A stretch of 64,000 bases of DNA from Chaetorhynchus papuensis (Eukaryota; Chordata; Aves; Passeriformes; Rhipiduridae), in the NCBI GenBank assembly GCA_013396525.1, contig VWYX01000740.1:1-64000 (forward strand), given 5' to 3'. The notes under the pieces were generated by a model. That model ran no database searches. It saw only the letters and a list, made by a program, of their open reading frames with translations, and was not told the origin of the DNA. Shown here piece by piece: positions 31,533-44,179 of the stretch; positions within the stretch are counted from its first letter, which is position 1; each line of letters starts with the position of its first letter. The position numbers and the translations under genes were made by a program.

Positions 31533-33547
31533 AACTAATAACAAACATGGTTTATTGTGCATGGAGATGAAGATGTGAGCAGAGTTACTATTTTGGCAGG
31601 GTGTCATATCTACCACCTCTGTACAGAATGTTTATTTAGCTTTGTCTTGTACAGAATGTCCCATACAATTAAAACATTTAAAGCACTGGTCAGGCAAAAG
31701 CCCAGATTTCCTCCTTGTTTTTTAATAATTGATTTGCTGGTGGAAATTAATCTGGGAGACTGAGTTGTGACTGTTTCATGGGCCTCATCAGGTCAGTGGA
31801 GAAATAATGGCAAGAGCAAAAAATGATGGTTGTGGGTAAAAAATTCACAATTTTATAGACCTGATGTTTGTTTTTTACATGCCTGTCCTTATTCTGGTTA
31901 AACCTCGGAAAACTTTGAGATAGGATGATTGATACCATGAATGAATCCCTGCAGTCACTGTAGGTTTGGTTCCCAGGTAAACTAAAACTGACAACTTGAG
32001 TCTCTTGCTTTCAAGTTCTCCCTTTCCTGGGGCAGGTTTCTGTTTGTTTCTGTTTGTGATGCATCCAAGGGGCCAATTTGAAATGGCAGGAAATGGCCAC
32101 TTGAGTAATCAAGCAAAGCTGAAGAGCTTGGAAGAATGACACCACCATAAGCCAAGTTTTCCATCAGGGATAAGTGGTTTAGGATCTCTGAGGATTCACT
32201 TGCTGAAAGTGAAGTGCTTGGAGAAGGCAGGGTTTTTTCTGGTGCTGGTTGGGAGCTACATTAAAAAACAAAGACATCAAATCACTGTTTTTTCCTGAAA
32301 ATACTTGCACCAGTCTTTTGAAGGAGTACTATAGTCAGTTTTTCAGAGGGCCTACGTGATTTGGAGTGTGATTGCAAAAGCGTAGTGTGGTAAAAAATAC
32401 AGATTTCAATTATTTTGATAACTCTGCTTTATTTTCCAGTCCTGGGGTAAGTTTACTATGAAGGAAACTGCCCTGAATTTCACGTTGTCCATACCAGGGG
32501 TATGCAGAGTTTCTGTTCAGGTGATAAAAACTTAACCCTCACCACAGTGTGTGCTGTGATAATTTGTCTCTTCAGCTCGTGTTTGTAGAAATGTAAAAAT
32601 GAAGAATCAAGCACCAAAGCTTTAATGTTCATAGTTTTATTTTACTTTTCATCAAAAAGATTGTGTAGGAAACAGAGATTTTTTTATGGAATGGAAGTGG
32701 TTGCTCCTGCATCTCCACATGATCCCACCTGCTGCATCTCCTAAGGAAAAGTCACTCCATTAAGGACGCTCTGTAAACACTCACACTCTTCACTTATTTG
32801 TTTTCACTGGCTATAAAATAATAAGTCCAACACCAGCTCTGAAATAAGGAAGCACTTCCTCCTTAGCAGCCTTGTTTATAAAACTAGAAAAAGGAAAAGG
32901 GCCTAAGCAGGTACTTTAGTTGTAATTTCAGACGGGGTGGGGAGGGATTGTTGGTACAGTGGAAAACAGATTTTGTGACATCCTTCACTAATAGTTGCTG
33001 ACTGTATCAGCAAGGAATCAAGCATGGATTTTACAAGGAAGAAGTTGGGTTTTTTTCTAAGATAAATAATTATGGGTACTTCAATATTCTGAGTTTCATC
33101 TGCTGTGGGTTTTTTTAATTAAATTTCTTTTTTTTTCTGAAGGAATTATGGATAACTACAACTGTTGATACTTCAGGAAGTTGTGCTTAAAGGCACAACT
33201 CAATTATCCATAGAATGATAGCACTGAGACTTTTCCAGACCCGCAAATTAAAGCACTCTCTCTGATCTCTGGCTCTTGGCTTCACGGTGAGTTCCAGGTG
33301 GTGTTTCAGTGTTTTTCCATGGCACTGTGCACATCCCATGCACTCCACATCCTTGCTCAACACATTAAAATGTCTTATAGCAACTCCTGGATCTGGGTGC
33401 CTCAATTTTCAAGGCAAATTTATGAAAAAATAGAGCACAACGAGTTGGCTGTGGCCAGCTTGAGGTGAGGAGTTTTGTGCAGAGATACTCAGAGGTGATT
33501 AATCTGCAGGCTGACTTTAATGTGGCTCTGAAGCTGAATTCCAGCTG
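31533..33547. other. Intergenic, nothing recognised
   Basis: Unique AT-rich sequence with no supported gene, RNA or mobile element. Confidence 0.6.
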
Positions 33548-33890
33548 AGCTGGAGCGAGTCCAGAGCAGGTCCATGAGGATGATTAGACGGATGAAATAT
33601 CTCTCCTTTGAGGAAAAGCTGAAAGATTTGAGGTTGTTTAGCCTGGAGAAGAGAAGACTTAGAGAAGGGGAGACCTTAGAGCCACTTTCAGAGCCAAAAG
33701 GGGCTCCAAGAGAGCTGGAGAGGGACTTGGGACAAGGGCCTGGAGTGACAGAACAAGGGGGAATGGCTTCTAACTGAGAGAGGGCAGGGTTAGATGGGCT
33801 GTTGGGAAGGAATTTTTCCCTGTGAGGGTGGTGAGGCCCTGGCACAGCGTGCTCAGAGGAGCTGTGGCTGCCCCATCCCTGGAAATGTCA
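33548..33890 (+). mobile_element. CR1 LINE 3' fragment (terminal part missing)
   Basis: GAGCTGGAGCGAGTCCAGAG, CCTTTGAGGAAAAGCTGAAA, TTTAGCCTGGAGAAGAGAAG, TGACAGAACAAGGGGGAATG and CCCTGTGAGGGTGGTGAGGC are CR1 tail words in plus orientation. It stops at CCATCCCTGGAAATGTCA without the final octamers. Confidence 0.92.
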
Positions 33891-35359
33891 TCATCATCAA
33901 AATATCTCCTCACAGGTGTTTACAGGATGGATATCTCCATGTAAAGCAGTGACCCAGGAATATCTTTAAAGCCACTGGTGAGAAACAGGCACTGGTGGGC
34001 TTCAGCCACCTGGTCTGGTTTAGGTTCTACAAAAAGAATTGCATTTTTCACTTCCCTGCCTGGATCTCTGGATCTCCACAGATTATACTGACTATTGGAG
34101 GAGTCCAGGGTGACTGATTCAGATGGATCCCACTGTGTGTGAATGATAGAGCCTGACAAGAAGGAAGTTGTGCTTATGGAGCTTGACAGAACAAGTGAAT
34201 GAGATGATGGGTTAGAGGTTCCTCCTGCTTCCTGCACCATCCTCACCTCTGGCTTCCACTTCACAGCTTTCACCTGTGAGACAGAGAATCACCTCTGTGG
34301 AAGGAAGCACGGGGCTGAGCAGCAGGAATTTGCCAGCTTTTGGAACAGGAGTTGCTGATAAATCAGGTTACTCACGTGAGCACACAGGAGGCTTATCAGA
34401 GGTGGGACCTGGAAGGTGTCCTGGACATGAGAGTTTGTAAACACAGATTTCTTGTATAACAGCACTGGGGCTGTGTCACAACCCTAAATCCTGATAAAAC
34501 ACCCAAGATAACTGTACCTTGTGTGGGTGTTCTGCTTGCTTCCTTATCATCATCTTATCAGTTGGCAAGGCCTTCCGAATTAATCTAAGAAATATTCTGG
34601 GCATTCGTAAAAATACTCCGTGCACTGGAATTCAGCAAATATTTATTAATTGACAAAACACTGGTGAAGAATGCGTAACCAAAAAAAGAATAGAAGTTTT
34701 CAGCTTCTCTCTGTAAGATACACAAAGAATAGGAGGTTAAAAGTTACATTCCACAAACATACCTTTGGCTGAGATGTACTTGGTTTGGTGAGTGGTGTGG
34801 ACGGGAGCCAAGGTGTCCAGACCCTGAGTTCTGCTGCAGGGAGAGTGGAAAAATATCCCTTGTGGCTGAGGGAAAGGAGCAGTCCAGGGTCCCCACCTGT
34901 GCAGGGCTGTGCAGGACAGCTCCCCTGAGGATGGATGGATTTCTGCAAGGTTGTTTCCCAAGAGATGTGAAAATCCCAACTGAAGATCACAGGCACTGAG
35001 CAGCCCCTCGGCTGTGGATGAGCTGTGAGAATGACATGGGACACATTAGTGAAGTTTTGGTTGGGATTAAATCCTAAACATTATAAAAGCATCGTCATGG
35101 GGTGGTGGAAGGTGCAACAGTAAATTAATTTTAGTATTGCAAGAAAGAAATAAAAATCCACCTTAAACATTAAACATAGGAGATGATACAAATTGTTTTA
35201 CTCTGAGGTACAGGACTTGACCAGTCTGTTACTCAGATTATTTTTAAGTTGTGCTGCAGTTTTAGGCCTGTGCTTCATTTGCCCTATTGACCATTAAAGT
35301 CAGGAGAAAAACGTACTCATGGCCAAGCTCATTCCAAGTGTAGATCTGGAGCTATTCCA
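33891..35359. other. Intergenic, nothing recognised
   Basis: No supported gene or repeat. Two overlapping minus-strand ORFs near 34700-35044 show no protein features that I know. Confidence 0.6.
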
Positions 35360-35465
35360 GAACTGTCTGCACACAATCCTGTGCCATGAGCTCTGGGATG
35401 GCCCTGCTGGAGCAGGAGGTTGGACCAGGTGACACACAGTGGTCCCTTCCAATCTGACCCATTTC
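35360..35465 (+). mobile_element. Short CR1 3' fragment
   Basis: GGATGGCCCTGCTGGAGCAGGAGGTTGGACCAGGTGACACACAGTGGTCCCTTCCAATCTGACCC, read in pieces, matches a CR1 3' end in plus orientation; the last octamers are degraded. Confidence 0.75.
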
Positions 35466-35558
35466 TGTTGAAATCAGCTAAACACCGTTTTCAGTGGGCT
35501 CCACATTTTCATCTCTCAGATGGAAGATCAATCCCTTGCATGCTGTGACATCTTGGCT

Positions 35559-35930
35559 TGTCACTGTTGCAACACGGACGTGTAGAAAAACCACACGAAG
35601 TCCAGGGTCAGGTAGAAATGGTGGCAAGGGCCGATTTAATGTTTTTTTCCCAAGGCTTTTATATGTTAGTTTGCAAAAAGTGAGTTAAATGGCATAAAGT
35701 AATTGGTTCTCTGGCCATCCACCCCTTAAGGGGATTGCCCAATTCTAAGATGTCCATTCCCAAATGTTTTTCTGGTTGAAGCCATAACAATCTGGCAAAA
35801 CAATTTGCAGGTGCGAATATTTATAAAACTGGTAACTTTGTTGTAGTTAGCTTGCATGGGAAAGACAGGGTTCTCACAAAATGCTAGAGAGCTGAAGAAA
35901 TTCACCGCTGAAGCTTTTTCAGCATCCACA
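35559..35930 (-). mobile_element. Solo LTR, 6-bp-duplication family (copy 2)
   Basis: On the plus strand it begins TGTCACTGTTGCAACACGG and ends AGCATCCACA; it is flanked by a perfect 6-bp duplication TTGGCT at 35553-35558 and 35931-35936. It is 372 bp, aligns with 30459-30832, and reads as an LTR on the minus strand. The perfect duplication and single-LTR structure show recombination between two LTRs of a former provirus. Confidence 0.9.
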
Positions 35931-36561
35931 TTGGCTGAGAAAAACCTTCATGGTCCCTGTTTTATGTCTTACTGTCAGTGATCCATGGCCGTATTCCTGT
36001 TTTGAAGTGGCTGCAACACGCTCTTGATGCGATCTCAAATCTGCTGTCATGAATTGTTTATGTTCGGTCAACAGAAGCAAGAGGGGAAAAATATCACAAT
36101 GGCAAATTGCAGCTGGTAAATGTCACTCCCAGGCAGGGTGACAAATGAGGAATGAGTGCTCTGCCGTGGCGTGTGAAGAAAGCCGGTCTTTTACGAGCAC
36201 TTCAATGCAGAACACTTTTATTATGACTGACATCCTTCTCAGGGCTGGATTCCTATCACCATATCCTTCCTGAGTCGCTCCTGCTCAGGCCAGGCCTGTG
36301 AAACAATCTGCCGTTTCTGAAATTGTTGTTCCAGTGTGCAAAGCTGGCAAACACAACACGTGCGTTAGAATCTGCTCTGGGTTTGTTAGGGTTGGTTTTT
36401 GGTCAGTAGCAGTGAATATAAGAGGTGAAAATCAGAAAATTAGGTACTTTTTATTTTTTTCAGTATGAAATATAGCTCTGGATACCCAACTGTTGGGAGT
36501 CATTGGAGAGACAAAATAGGTGTTTAATGGCTGCATGACATGAACTTTGAGAAATACATAA

Positions 36562-36670
36562 AATCACAGAATCACAGAGTATCCTGAGCTGGAAGGGACC
36601 CACAAGGGTCAAGTCCAACTCCTGGCCCTGCACAGGATACCCCCAAAAATCACACCATGTGTCTGAGTGT
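36562..36670 (-). mobile_element. Short CR1 3' fragment
   Basis: AAATCACAGAATCACAGAGTATCCTGAGCTGGAAGGGACC, read in pieces, then AGTCCAACTCCTGGCCCTGC, is the complement of a CR1 tail. It is the same subfamily as the split copy at 52495/53340. Confidence 0.88.
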
Positions 36671-36839
36671 ATGAGTAACAGAGGCCCCAGAAAGGGGAAT
36701 TAGAATGATAATTTTTATATTTGTTTTAATTTTGAGTAGAATCTATATAAGCATCCAATAATGCAGTAGTGCTAAGGCAAATTAATTTTTAACAGAACAG
36801 TGAGTGAAAACATAGGGAAATATCGTGATGAGTGAGAGA

Positions 36840-37255
36840 GGCTGTATTGAGAGCTATGAGGAAAGGCTAAGAGAATTGGGATTATTCAGTCTGGAGAAGT
36901 GAGTGACTTAACTGCAGCCTTCCAGTACCTGAAGGGAGCCTGCAAGAAAGATGGAGAGGGACTATTTCCAACAGCATGGAGTGACAGGACAAGGGGGAAT
37001 GGCTTCAAACTGACAGAGGACATGTTTCAAGTGGATATTAGGAAGAAATTCTTCCCTGTGAGGGTTGGTGAGGCCCTGGCACAGGGTGCCCAGAGAAGTT
37101 GTGGCTGCCCCTGGATCCCTGGAAGTGTCCAAGGCCAGGCTGGATGGGGCTTGGAACACCCTGGGATAGTGGAAGGTGTCCCTGCCCATGGCAGGGGTGG
37201 CACTGAATAATCTTTAAGGTCCTTTCAAACCCAAACAATTCTATGATTCTGTTAG
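36840..37255 (+). mobile_element. CR1 LINE 3' fragment reaching the terminal octamers
   Basis: It runs from GAGAGCTATGAGGAAAGGCT through GGAGTGACAGGACAAGGGGG and CCTGTGAGGGTTGGTGAGGC to GGATAGTGGAAGGTGTCCCT and ends AACAATTCTATGATTCTGTT. Plus orientation. Confidence 0.94.
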
Positions 37256-38563
37256 AGCCTCCTCTAATAGCACCAGTCTGGTTTAAATTCTTGTAACAGC
37301 TGGTGCTCTCTAAGTACACATTGCTCCTCCTCCTTTAAAGTTTTCTCAGCTGCTAAGACCAAAGAAAGGCACTTTGTAACTTAAAGTATAAAAACAGCAT
37401 TAATTTTTTGCTCTCTCCTTGTTTTTTCCACTTCACATGTTCCGTGTTTAACGTGTAACTGAAATAAGGAGCTTCTTTATTTTGTGGACTCTGACAGCAA
37501 ATAGTCAGCACCGTCAGTGAGGAGAAAGGTGATTTATGAGGTTTCCAGCATGCAGGGAACAGGTGACTTTTGCTTAAAGGAAAAAAATCGTGTTCCTGGC
37601 TTAAAAAAATAATCAAGTAAAAGTAAAGCCATACAGAGAATATATGTTATCTCCAATCGTTCCAGAAAGCGTTTCCTACACAACAACAATTACAAGTCAT
37701 TGTGAGTCCCTTGGGAACAGCAGTCAAAAACATCAGCAGTTAATTACTAGAACTTCCTAAATCAACCTTCTTTGGCATGACATGAAGTGAATGAGAGCAA
37801 TAAAAGCAAGGAAGTGCATTGTGCTTTGTCCTGTCCAACTCCTGTTCGGACAGGCGTGGGTCACAAGCACAAATGTAACCAGGCATGAATTGTTGGTTTT
37901 TTTTTTTTTTAAATATATTAATTCTTGGCCTTGGGTTAAATTAAACCCAAGTGTGCTGGAAAGGCCAAGGTAAAATGCAGGGCCAGGTCTTGAGGCTGCG
38001 TAAATCCTCTGAGTTGTGCCATGGCCACACCTTCAGAGCAGAGTCCCTGCTCCAGCAAAGCAGCAAAGAGTACCAAAAAAATATTTCCTGCAAAAGCTGG
38101 TAAAATAAAGGGAGAAAATGAACAATCTGTTCTTATTGGGGTTTTCAAGGCTGTATTTTGGCGTGCTGCTAAATTTTCTGATATGCAGCTCAGTCAGGGG
38201 GAGCTTTTTCTTTGCCTTGCCCCAGGTGGCTGCCGCCGTAAATCTGGAAGGAACAGATACCCTCAGGTTTGTTACCAGCTATGGAAAAGGGAAAATATTC
38301 CATGTGGACCCTGCTTCAAAACTGATTTTTTTGCTTTCAAACCAGTCTGCAGGATCTAGAATATTTCTCTGATAAAGCAGGTGCTGCTGGTTTTCACCAA
38401 TCTCCTCATTCTTGCCCTTTTATCTCACAGTGGGGTGGAGAAAACTGATTGGGTGAGTCTTCCCGGGAAAAGGAGCTTTGAGTAGGGATGTGAATGGGGC
38501 AGAGTTGTCAGCATCACACATCTTTGGCTCAGAGTGAATGAGAAATAAAACCCGTGGCTTAAT
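37256..38563. other. Intergenic, nothing recognised
   Basis: No supported gene or repeat. Confidence 0.6.
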
Positions 38564-38836
38564 TTGAGGGAGGGAGCTGCATGGCAAGGCACACACCAAC
38601 AGATGGAACAGAAGCTGTTTATCAGGAAGAGGTTTATAGGTTCTCAGATCTTCACAGATGTGGGTCAGGAGAAGCTGGTGATTGATATAGGGTGGCTGAA
38701 AGGAAGAGAGCACTACGAGATGTTGGCCAGACAGGGCTCCCCAGACCTTGGGAAATTATTTTTGGATTAGCAGTTGTGCAAGTCATGCTTGGTGCCATGG
38801 AAGGGCTGGCCAGAAAGAGCAATAAAGCAGGCAGAA

Positions 38837-39389
38837 TGTTTCCCTAAGCCATTAGCATAGGTGATTAACAGCTAATCACCATGAACCCAAAGGCTCATCA
38901 AGGAGTTGAGGAGCTACAATTAGGTGGAAGGAACCCAATAACGTGATTGGTGCCAATGGAGTTCTCTGTCCCAGTCACACCTGGGGCTGGTGAGCAGCTG
39001 AGACCCACTGAGATGTCTTGGCTTGGCCGAAGAAATGCTCTCCAAGGGGATCCTGAGAGCTGTGGGGTTTACTGCCCTCACAGGAGCAGGGATGCAAGGG
39101 AGGAGCGTTTGAAGATTACATAAAACCCACCATGGGATGATTTTACAGGATCTTTGAGAGTGTGTGAAAGTTATTGTAGGATATTTGGAGGAGGACCAAT
39201 CAATGTGGCTTGGGGAGGAGCGAGTGTGGGAAAACAGAGAGATAAGGGGATAAAAGCAGTCGAACACGTGTAAAACCTGGGCTGGCCATGCTCTGCACTT
39301 GCTCAGCTCAGTGTGCCCTGTCTCCTTATTAAAGGTATTTTCCTGGGCAAGGGGCCCCCTCAGGTTTGTGTGGGGTCTTAGGGCCAGCA
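38837..39389 (+). mobile_element. LTR-like block with promoter and poly(A) motifs
   Basis: CCAAT at 39196-39200, ATAAAAG at 39250-39256 and ATTAAA at 39328-39333 occur in the order and spacing of a retroviral LTR (about 50 bp between CCAAT and TATA, 75 bp from TATA to poly(A) signal). The block could begin TGTTTCCC at 38837 and end near CCAGCA at 39389. No target duplication, tract or second copy supports it, so this is a tentative call; a cellular promoter is the alternative. Confidence 0.4.
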
Positions 39390-40269
39390 TGTGGAGAAGG
39401 GGCCGTGGCTCACAGGGCTCATGTGCCTGTGGGTGCAGCAACTGGAGAGACCAGGCTGTGAGTGCTTCCCTGAGGAACTGCAGTCCTGCACACATGGATA
39501 TGCCTGGTTTGTTCAGAGAACTTCAAACCAGCTGGTGAGAAGGGGAGAGGTGTGTGAGCCAGGCCTTGGGGAGACCATGGCCCTGGGGCAGATGCTGGAG
39601 GGGCGAGGGGGTGGCAAGTTGTCTCCTGGAGGGTCTGAAGGTCTCAAGCAGTTTCTGGGGAGGTTTGGGGTGTGTGCACAGCTGTGGGGACACACACACT
39701 GGTCCTCATAGTAGGCAGGGCTGAGGGACTTGGAGCTGTGGCCACCTCACATCCACTGGGATCTCAGATCCAAGTGCTTCTGACATCCATCATCCTGACC
39801 CATGGACCCCCATCATCGTCCTTCTGATCCTTACTGAGCCTTGGTGCTTGTGGTGCTTGGCTTTCAGTCATGGTGTGAGTCCCAAGGGAGAGACCAAGCT
39901 TTTGGGTACCTATTTGAAGCTATTTTTTAAAAGGGAAATAAATTCCATGTTAATACTTTTGTAAGGTTTTAACAGCACTACTGGACAGCTGCAGCCCCCT
40001 GAGGGCTCCCTGTGCTCTGAATCTCTGGGATGGGAACCTGTTGCTCCATCAACAAACATTCCTGAAAGGAGCTGTAGGACTTTGTGTGTTGACTTCAGCA
40101 AGTCGGGGAAATCTCCTTTGCTCCTTCATTCCACTGCAGACATATGTGAAAGTCACATCACCACCACTCTTGGTCTGGGGAGCCTTCAAATTTCTTCTTC
40201 CATGAAATCATCTCTGTCTTTTTGCTTGCTAAACAATCCAGGTTGTGTTTTTTCTCCCATGTCTCCACA

Positions 40270-40420
40270 GATCTGGAAGTGTTTCAGACCAGGTTGGATG
40301 GGGCTTGGAGCACCCTGGGATAGTGGAAGGTGTCCCTGCCCACGGCAGGGGGTGGAACTGGATGGTTTTTAAGGTCCCTTCCAACCCAGCCATTCTGGGA
40401 TTCTGTGTGATTCTGTGGCC
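40270..40420 (+). mobile_element. CR1 LINE 3' end
   Basis: CCAGGTTGGATGGGGCTTGG, GATAGTGGAAGGTGTCCCTG, GGTCCCTTCCAACCCAGCCA and TTCTGGGATTCTGTGTGATT form a terminal CR1 fragment with octamers, plus orientation. Confidence 0.95.
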
Positions 40421-42389
40421 AGTGGGTTTCTGATTTAATATTTCCTCTCATCTTTTCCATTATAAAGGTGAACAGTTATGAAATGCCAAACCAGTGCCTC
40501 ACATCCAATATTAATCACAAATCCAAAATTAAATGCCCAGTGCCTGAACTAGAGTTTTATTCCTGATTTTTAACTCCATGGCACCCCAGTGAAACTCTAA
40601 TATCATCTTTTGCTTTGCTGTGAGTTTTAATGGCAATTAATATAAAAATATTCTCATTACCAGAAAATATTCAACATCTAGACAGATACAAGCAAAGAGA
40701 ATTTATATTATGGGTAACTTTGATTTGTGATCAAAATCCAAAGGCAAGCCACTGCCCAGAGTCTCACAGCAAATACAGATCTACTCTATTCTTCTGATAT
40801 TCTGAATATTCAGAAATATTTTATGTTTAGATGTGCTTACCTGCTGTTCACCAGTGCAGGACCTTTATTTTCATCTGTGGTTTGTGCTTTTCAGTTTATT
40901 GCTAAGGATTTTGAAAAATAAAGGACTCTTTTTAATGAACAAGCTCATTAACATGTCTCAGTCAGGGTTTCCTGGAAAAACTCAGGTTAGTAGATGTTCT
41001 CTGTAAGCCTGCAAATCAGACACAAATTTTAAGTGTGAAAACAGAGAACTGGAGAAACAAACTGCAGATCAGGAAAGTGATGGTTAGTCAGGAGAGTTGA
41101 TCTGGGTTTAAGTCAAAATCATAGCTTACATGTTTCTTGTAATCACTTTTATGTTCAAAAACCAGTGTCCCTTCCTTTTGCTGAAGCAAGGTTGCATTTT
41201 TTTTTACTGCAGCACGGGTCTGCTTTCCATTTTATACCAAAAATGGAGCAAAATGAGGGGAAGAGCTTTACTTTTCCATCCCCTGTGGCAGACAGATGGT
41301 TCTCTTTGGGCTGTGGGGATGTGTTTGAAGAGCTGCTCTGGTCTGAGCACCCCTGACACAGACCGATACCTGAATATCAGAATTGTGTGAAATGCTGCTT
41401 TCCTTTTGAGGTAAAACCTGTCCATTTTAATTTCATCCTTGAAATGTTTTGTCTGAGCTCATCACCTGACACAACTTTTAGGGCCAGATGAACGGAAGGC
41501 CCATCCTGACCCTCCTTTTAGAGTTGCCTTGGGAATGCACAAAAGTGGAGCGCAGCTCACAAGATGCATCATGACTTCAGAGGCATTTTCTCCATGCTCT
41601 TTCTGAGCTTGCAGTCCTTAACCACTGGTCCCAGCATCAGGATCGGTGTCATTTACGCACGAGGAGCCCTTTATGATCTCAGGGCTCAGCAGGCTCTTTT
41701 CCAGCGGGGATTTTTGAGCAATCCCAGTGCCGTGTGTAGGAAACGGCCTCTGGTGACATTTTTCAGCTTTCAGTGCCGGTGCCAAGATGTTTGCTGCTAT
41801 ACCAAATAAACTCAGCCACGCTGCAGTTGCCCTTTGTGTAAATTAGGAGTGAGAACGGTGAATGCCCCAACGTCCTCCAGAGCTGGAGTGTAAAACTGCT
41901 GCTTTATCCGAAATTGGCAGCTTTATCCAAAATTGGCAGCCCAATTCAGCCTGTACGTCTCTCTGAAAGCACCCATGTTGTAAATGACATCACAAGTTAT
42001 TATTAAATTAAAAGGGACCACTTAAAATGTCCGGTCTGCCCTTCTGTAATTTGAAATTGGAATAAAGAATATAATGAGAACAGCAATGCAGGATTGCAAT
42101 AAGGGGAAGGGAAATTGAGAGAAGAAAATTACTTCAAAACTTCAAATAACTTTGAATAAAGTGCCCCCATCCAATTGTCTTTTGTTTACTTCTGTCCTAA
42201 TATGCTGAAGGATATTCAGGGAAATATTTATTGACTGAGTTTAATTTTTCAATTCCTATCTCTTAACAGCATGGATTTTGAGAACAAAACTGGCACCTTC
42301 GTGCTCTAACATGCAGGATCCCTTTGCAAACTAAAAAGCAAAATTCCCCTGTGATTTTGAGTGGATGCTGTAAAATAAGAAATTAAGCA
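40421..42389. other. Intergenic; only a 19-bp tandem duplication seen
   Basis: CTTTATCC(G/A)AAATTGGCAG occurs twice in tandem at 41902-41939. No supported gene. Confidence 0.6.
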
Positions 42390-42522
42390 GTTCAAGGCCA
42401 GGTTGGATGGGGCTTGGAGCAACCTGGGGTAGTGAAAGGTGTCCCTGCCCATGGCAGGGGGTTGGAGCTGGTTGGTCTTCAAGAGTTCTTCCAACCCAAA
42501 ACATTTTGGGATTCTCTCAGAA
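42390..42522 (+). mobile_element. CR1 LINE 3' end
   Basis: AGGCCAGGTTGGATGGGGCT, then GGTGTCCCTGCCCATGGCAG, CTTCCAACCCAAAACATTTT and GGGATTCTCTCAG: a terminal CR1 fragment, plus orientation. Confidence 0.94.
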
Positions 42523-44179
42523 TTAAACAGGGAACTTCTGTCTTGCCTTTAATACTTTTCAGTATCCATCAGTATCGTGCCTTGTGTACCTTCTGTCCCT
42601 ATTGGCATAAGATGTGTAGAGTACTTCACAGCAGAGCTTTACAGGCCTACACATTCCTAATTACCAGCTAACAAGTCTGACTGATCTCCACCTATCACTT
42701 CTTTGAGGAGAAAAAACAGTTTTGGCATCGGAATGAAGGAAACTCAGTGTGAAAGATAATGTATCCCATTAAAAGGCTTTAAAGGTAAAACTCCACTCCT
42801 GTTGAAATCAATATGATTTGATTTCAAAATGAAGAGGATTTCACTAAAAATCAGCTTCAAGGTATCTAGAATCAAATAAAAATCCATACTCGAGACTGGG
42901 TTCTTAATTTGGTAGCTCCCAAAGCATAAAATAAATACATAAAATAATCTTGAGCCAACTGAAGTCAAAGATCTGTGAGTTATTCCATTATGCTGGCCTG
43001 TTTCAGCTGGAGTATTTTAGCCATGGTGCACTTTCAGTGCTAAATCAGTGATGGATGGTTCCTCACAAAAATAATTTTTTGGTCTTTTTCAGATTAATTA
43101 ACTGGGTGAGCAATTACAGATTCCCAGACAAAATGTAGCCTTGACTTAAAGGGAAAAATTCCACTCACTTCGTGTAAAAAAAAAAGTACAACCATTTGGC
43201 TACACAAAGATCTTGGTTTTTATCTGTTAATTTGGGTTTCCTATCAGAGAATAAATGCCTACATCCATGAAGTTTTTACCAAAGAAGGAAAAACGCAGAG
43301 TCTTTAGCCAGGTGAAAATAATCACTCAGGACCTGACAACTGAAGGACTGTTTACTAAGGTTAGCAGGCAAAAAAAAAAAGAAAAAAAAAAATTAAGAAA
43401 ACTTGGAACTGAAACAACCAAATCACTGATTCAACAGAAAACGGGGATGTGAAAAAAGTGGTTCTGCTACCAGGGAAAACGTGCTGAAAAACCAGCGTGG
43501 GCCAGAGCAAACAGGACCTTTCCTTGCACCAGGAGGCAGAGGAGGGTCATTAGTGCCTAATCACTCCCTTAACATTCCCTAGGAAGCACTTTGTAGAGAG
43601 CACCGCATGCTCCTTTTCTCCTTTTTAGGGAAGCCGTGTGGAGTGGATGGTCCTGGAGCCTTCCCTTGCCAAGGAGCCAAAAGAATCATTTCTCTGTTTT
43701 TAATCAACCTCCTTAGGCTTGTTCGGTGAAAGTAAGAACTGGGAAGAGGCGGAAATCGGTCACACGTGGATCGTCTTAAAACTGGCATCTCCAAGACATC
43801 TCAGCTCCCAGCTTTTTAAAGATATTTCTGAAAACTTAATGACATTTTTAATTGGTTTTCTCGATTTTAGAGCTGTCAAGGTAAGGAGAGCTGTAGGACT
43901 GTTGTTATGATGACAGAACTCCCTTGCTTTCTGACTTTGTGCTTGGAAACAGCAGACCAGGTTGAACCCATTTCCATTTTAACATTTATTTGAGATGTCT
44001 CAGTTATAATATAGCTGCCTTAAGCCTCCAATAATGTCCAGAGACATTTTCTTTCCAAAAAATGATGGAGATGTCACGTTCTCCTCTAATGACTGAATCA
44101 TTAAGCTGAGGCAATCATATCCTGGGCAGTGTGGGCAGCAGATAGAGGGAGGGGATTCTGCCCCTCTACCCTGGTCGGG
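42523..44179. other. Intergenic; poly(A) run only
   Basis: Two adjacent A-runs at 43371-43393 are the only low-complexity feature. No supported gene. Confidence 0.6.

Noticed and set aside
30756..31538. Very long ORFs across the N runs (also at 11947-12616)
   Set aside because: They are open only because N has no stop codons; the flanking readable parts are LTR sequence.
38920..39495. 191-codon minus-strand ORF, the longest without N
   Set aside because: It covers a GC-rich LTR-like block and the sequence resembles no protein family. Low stop density explains its length.
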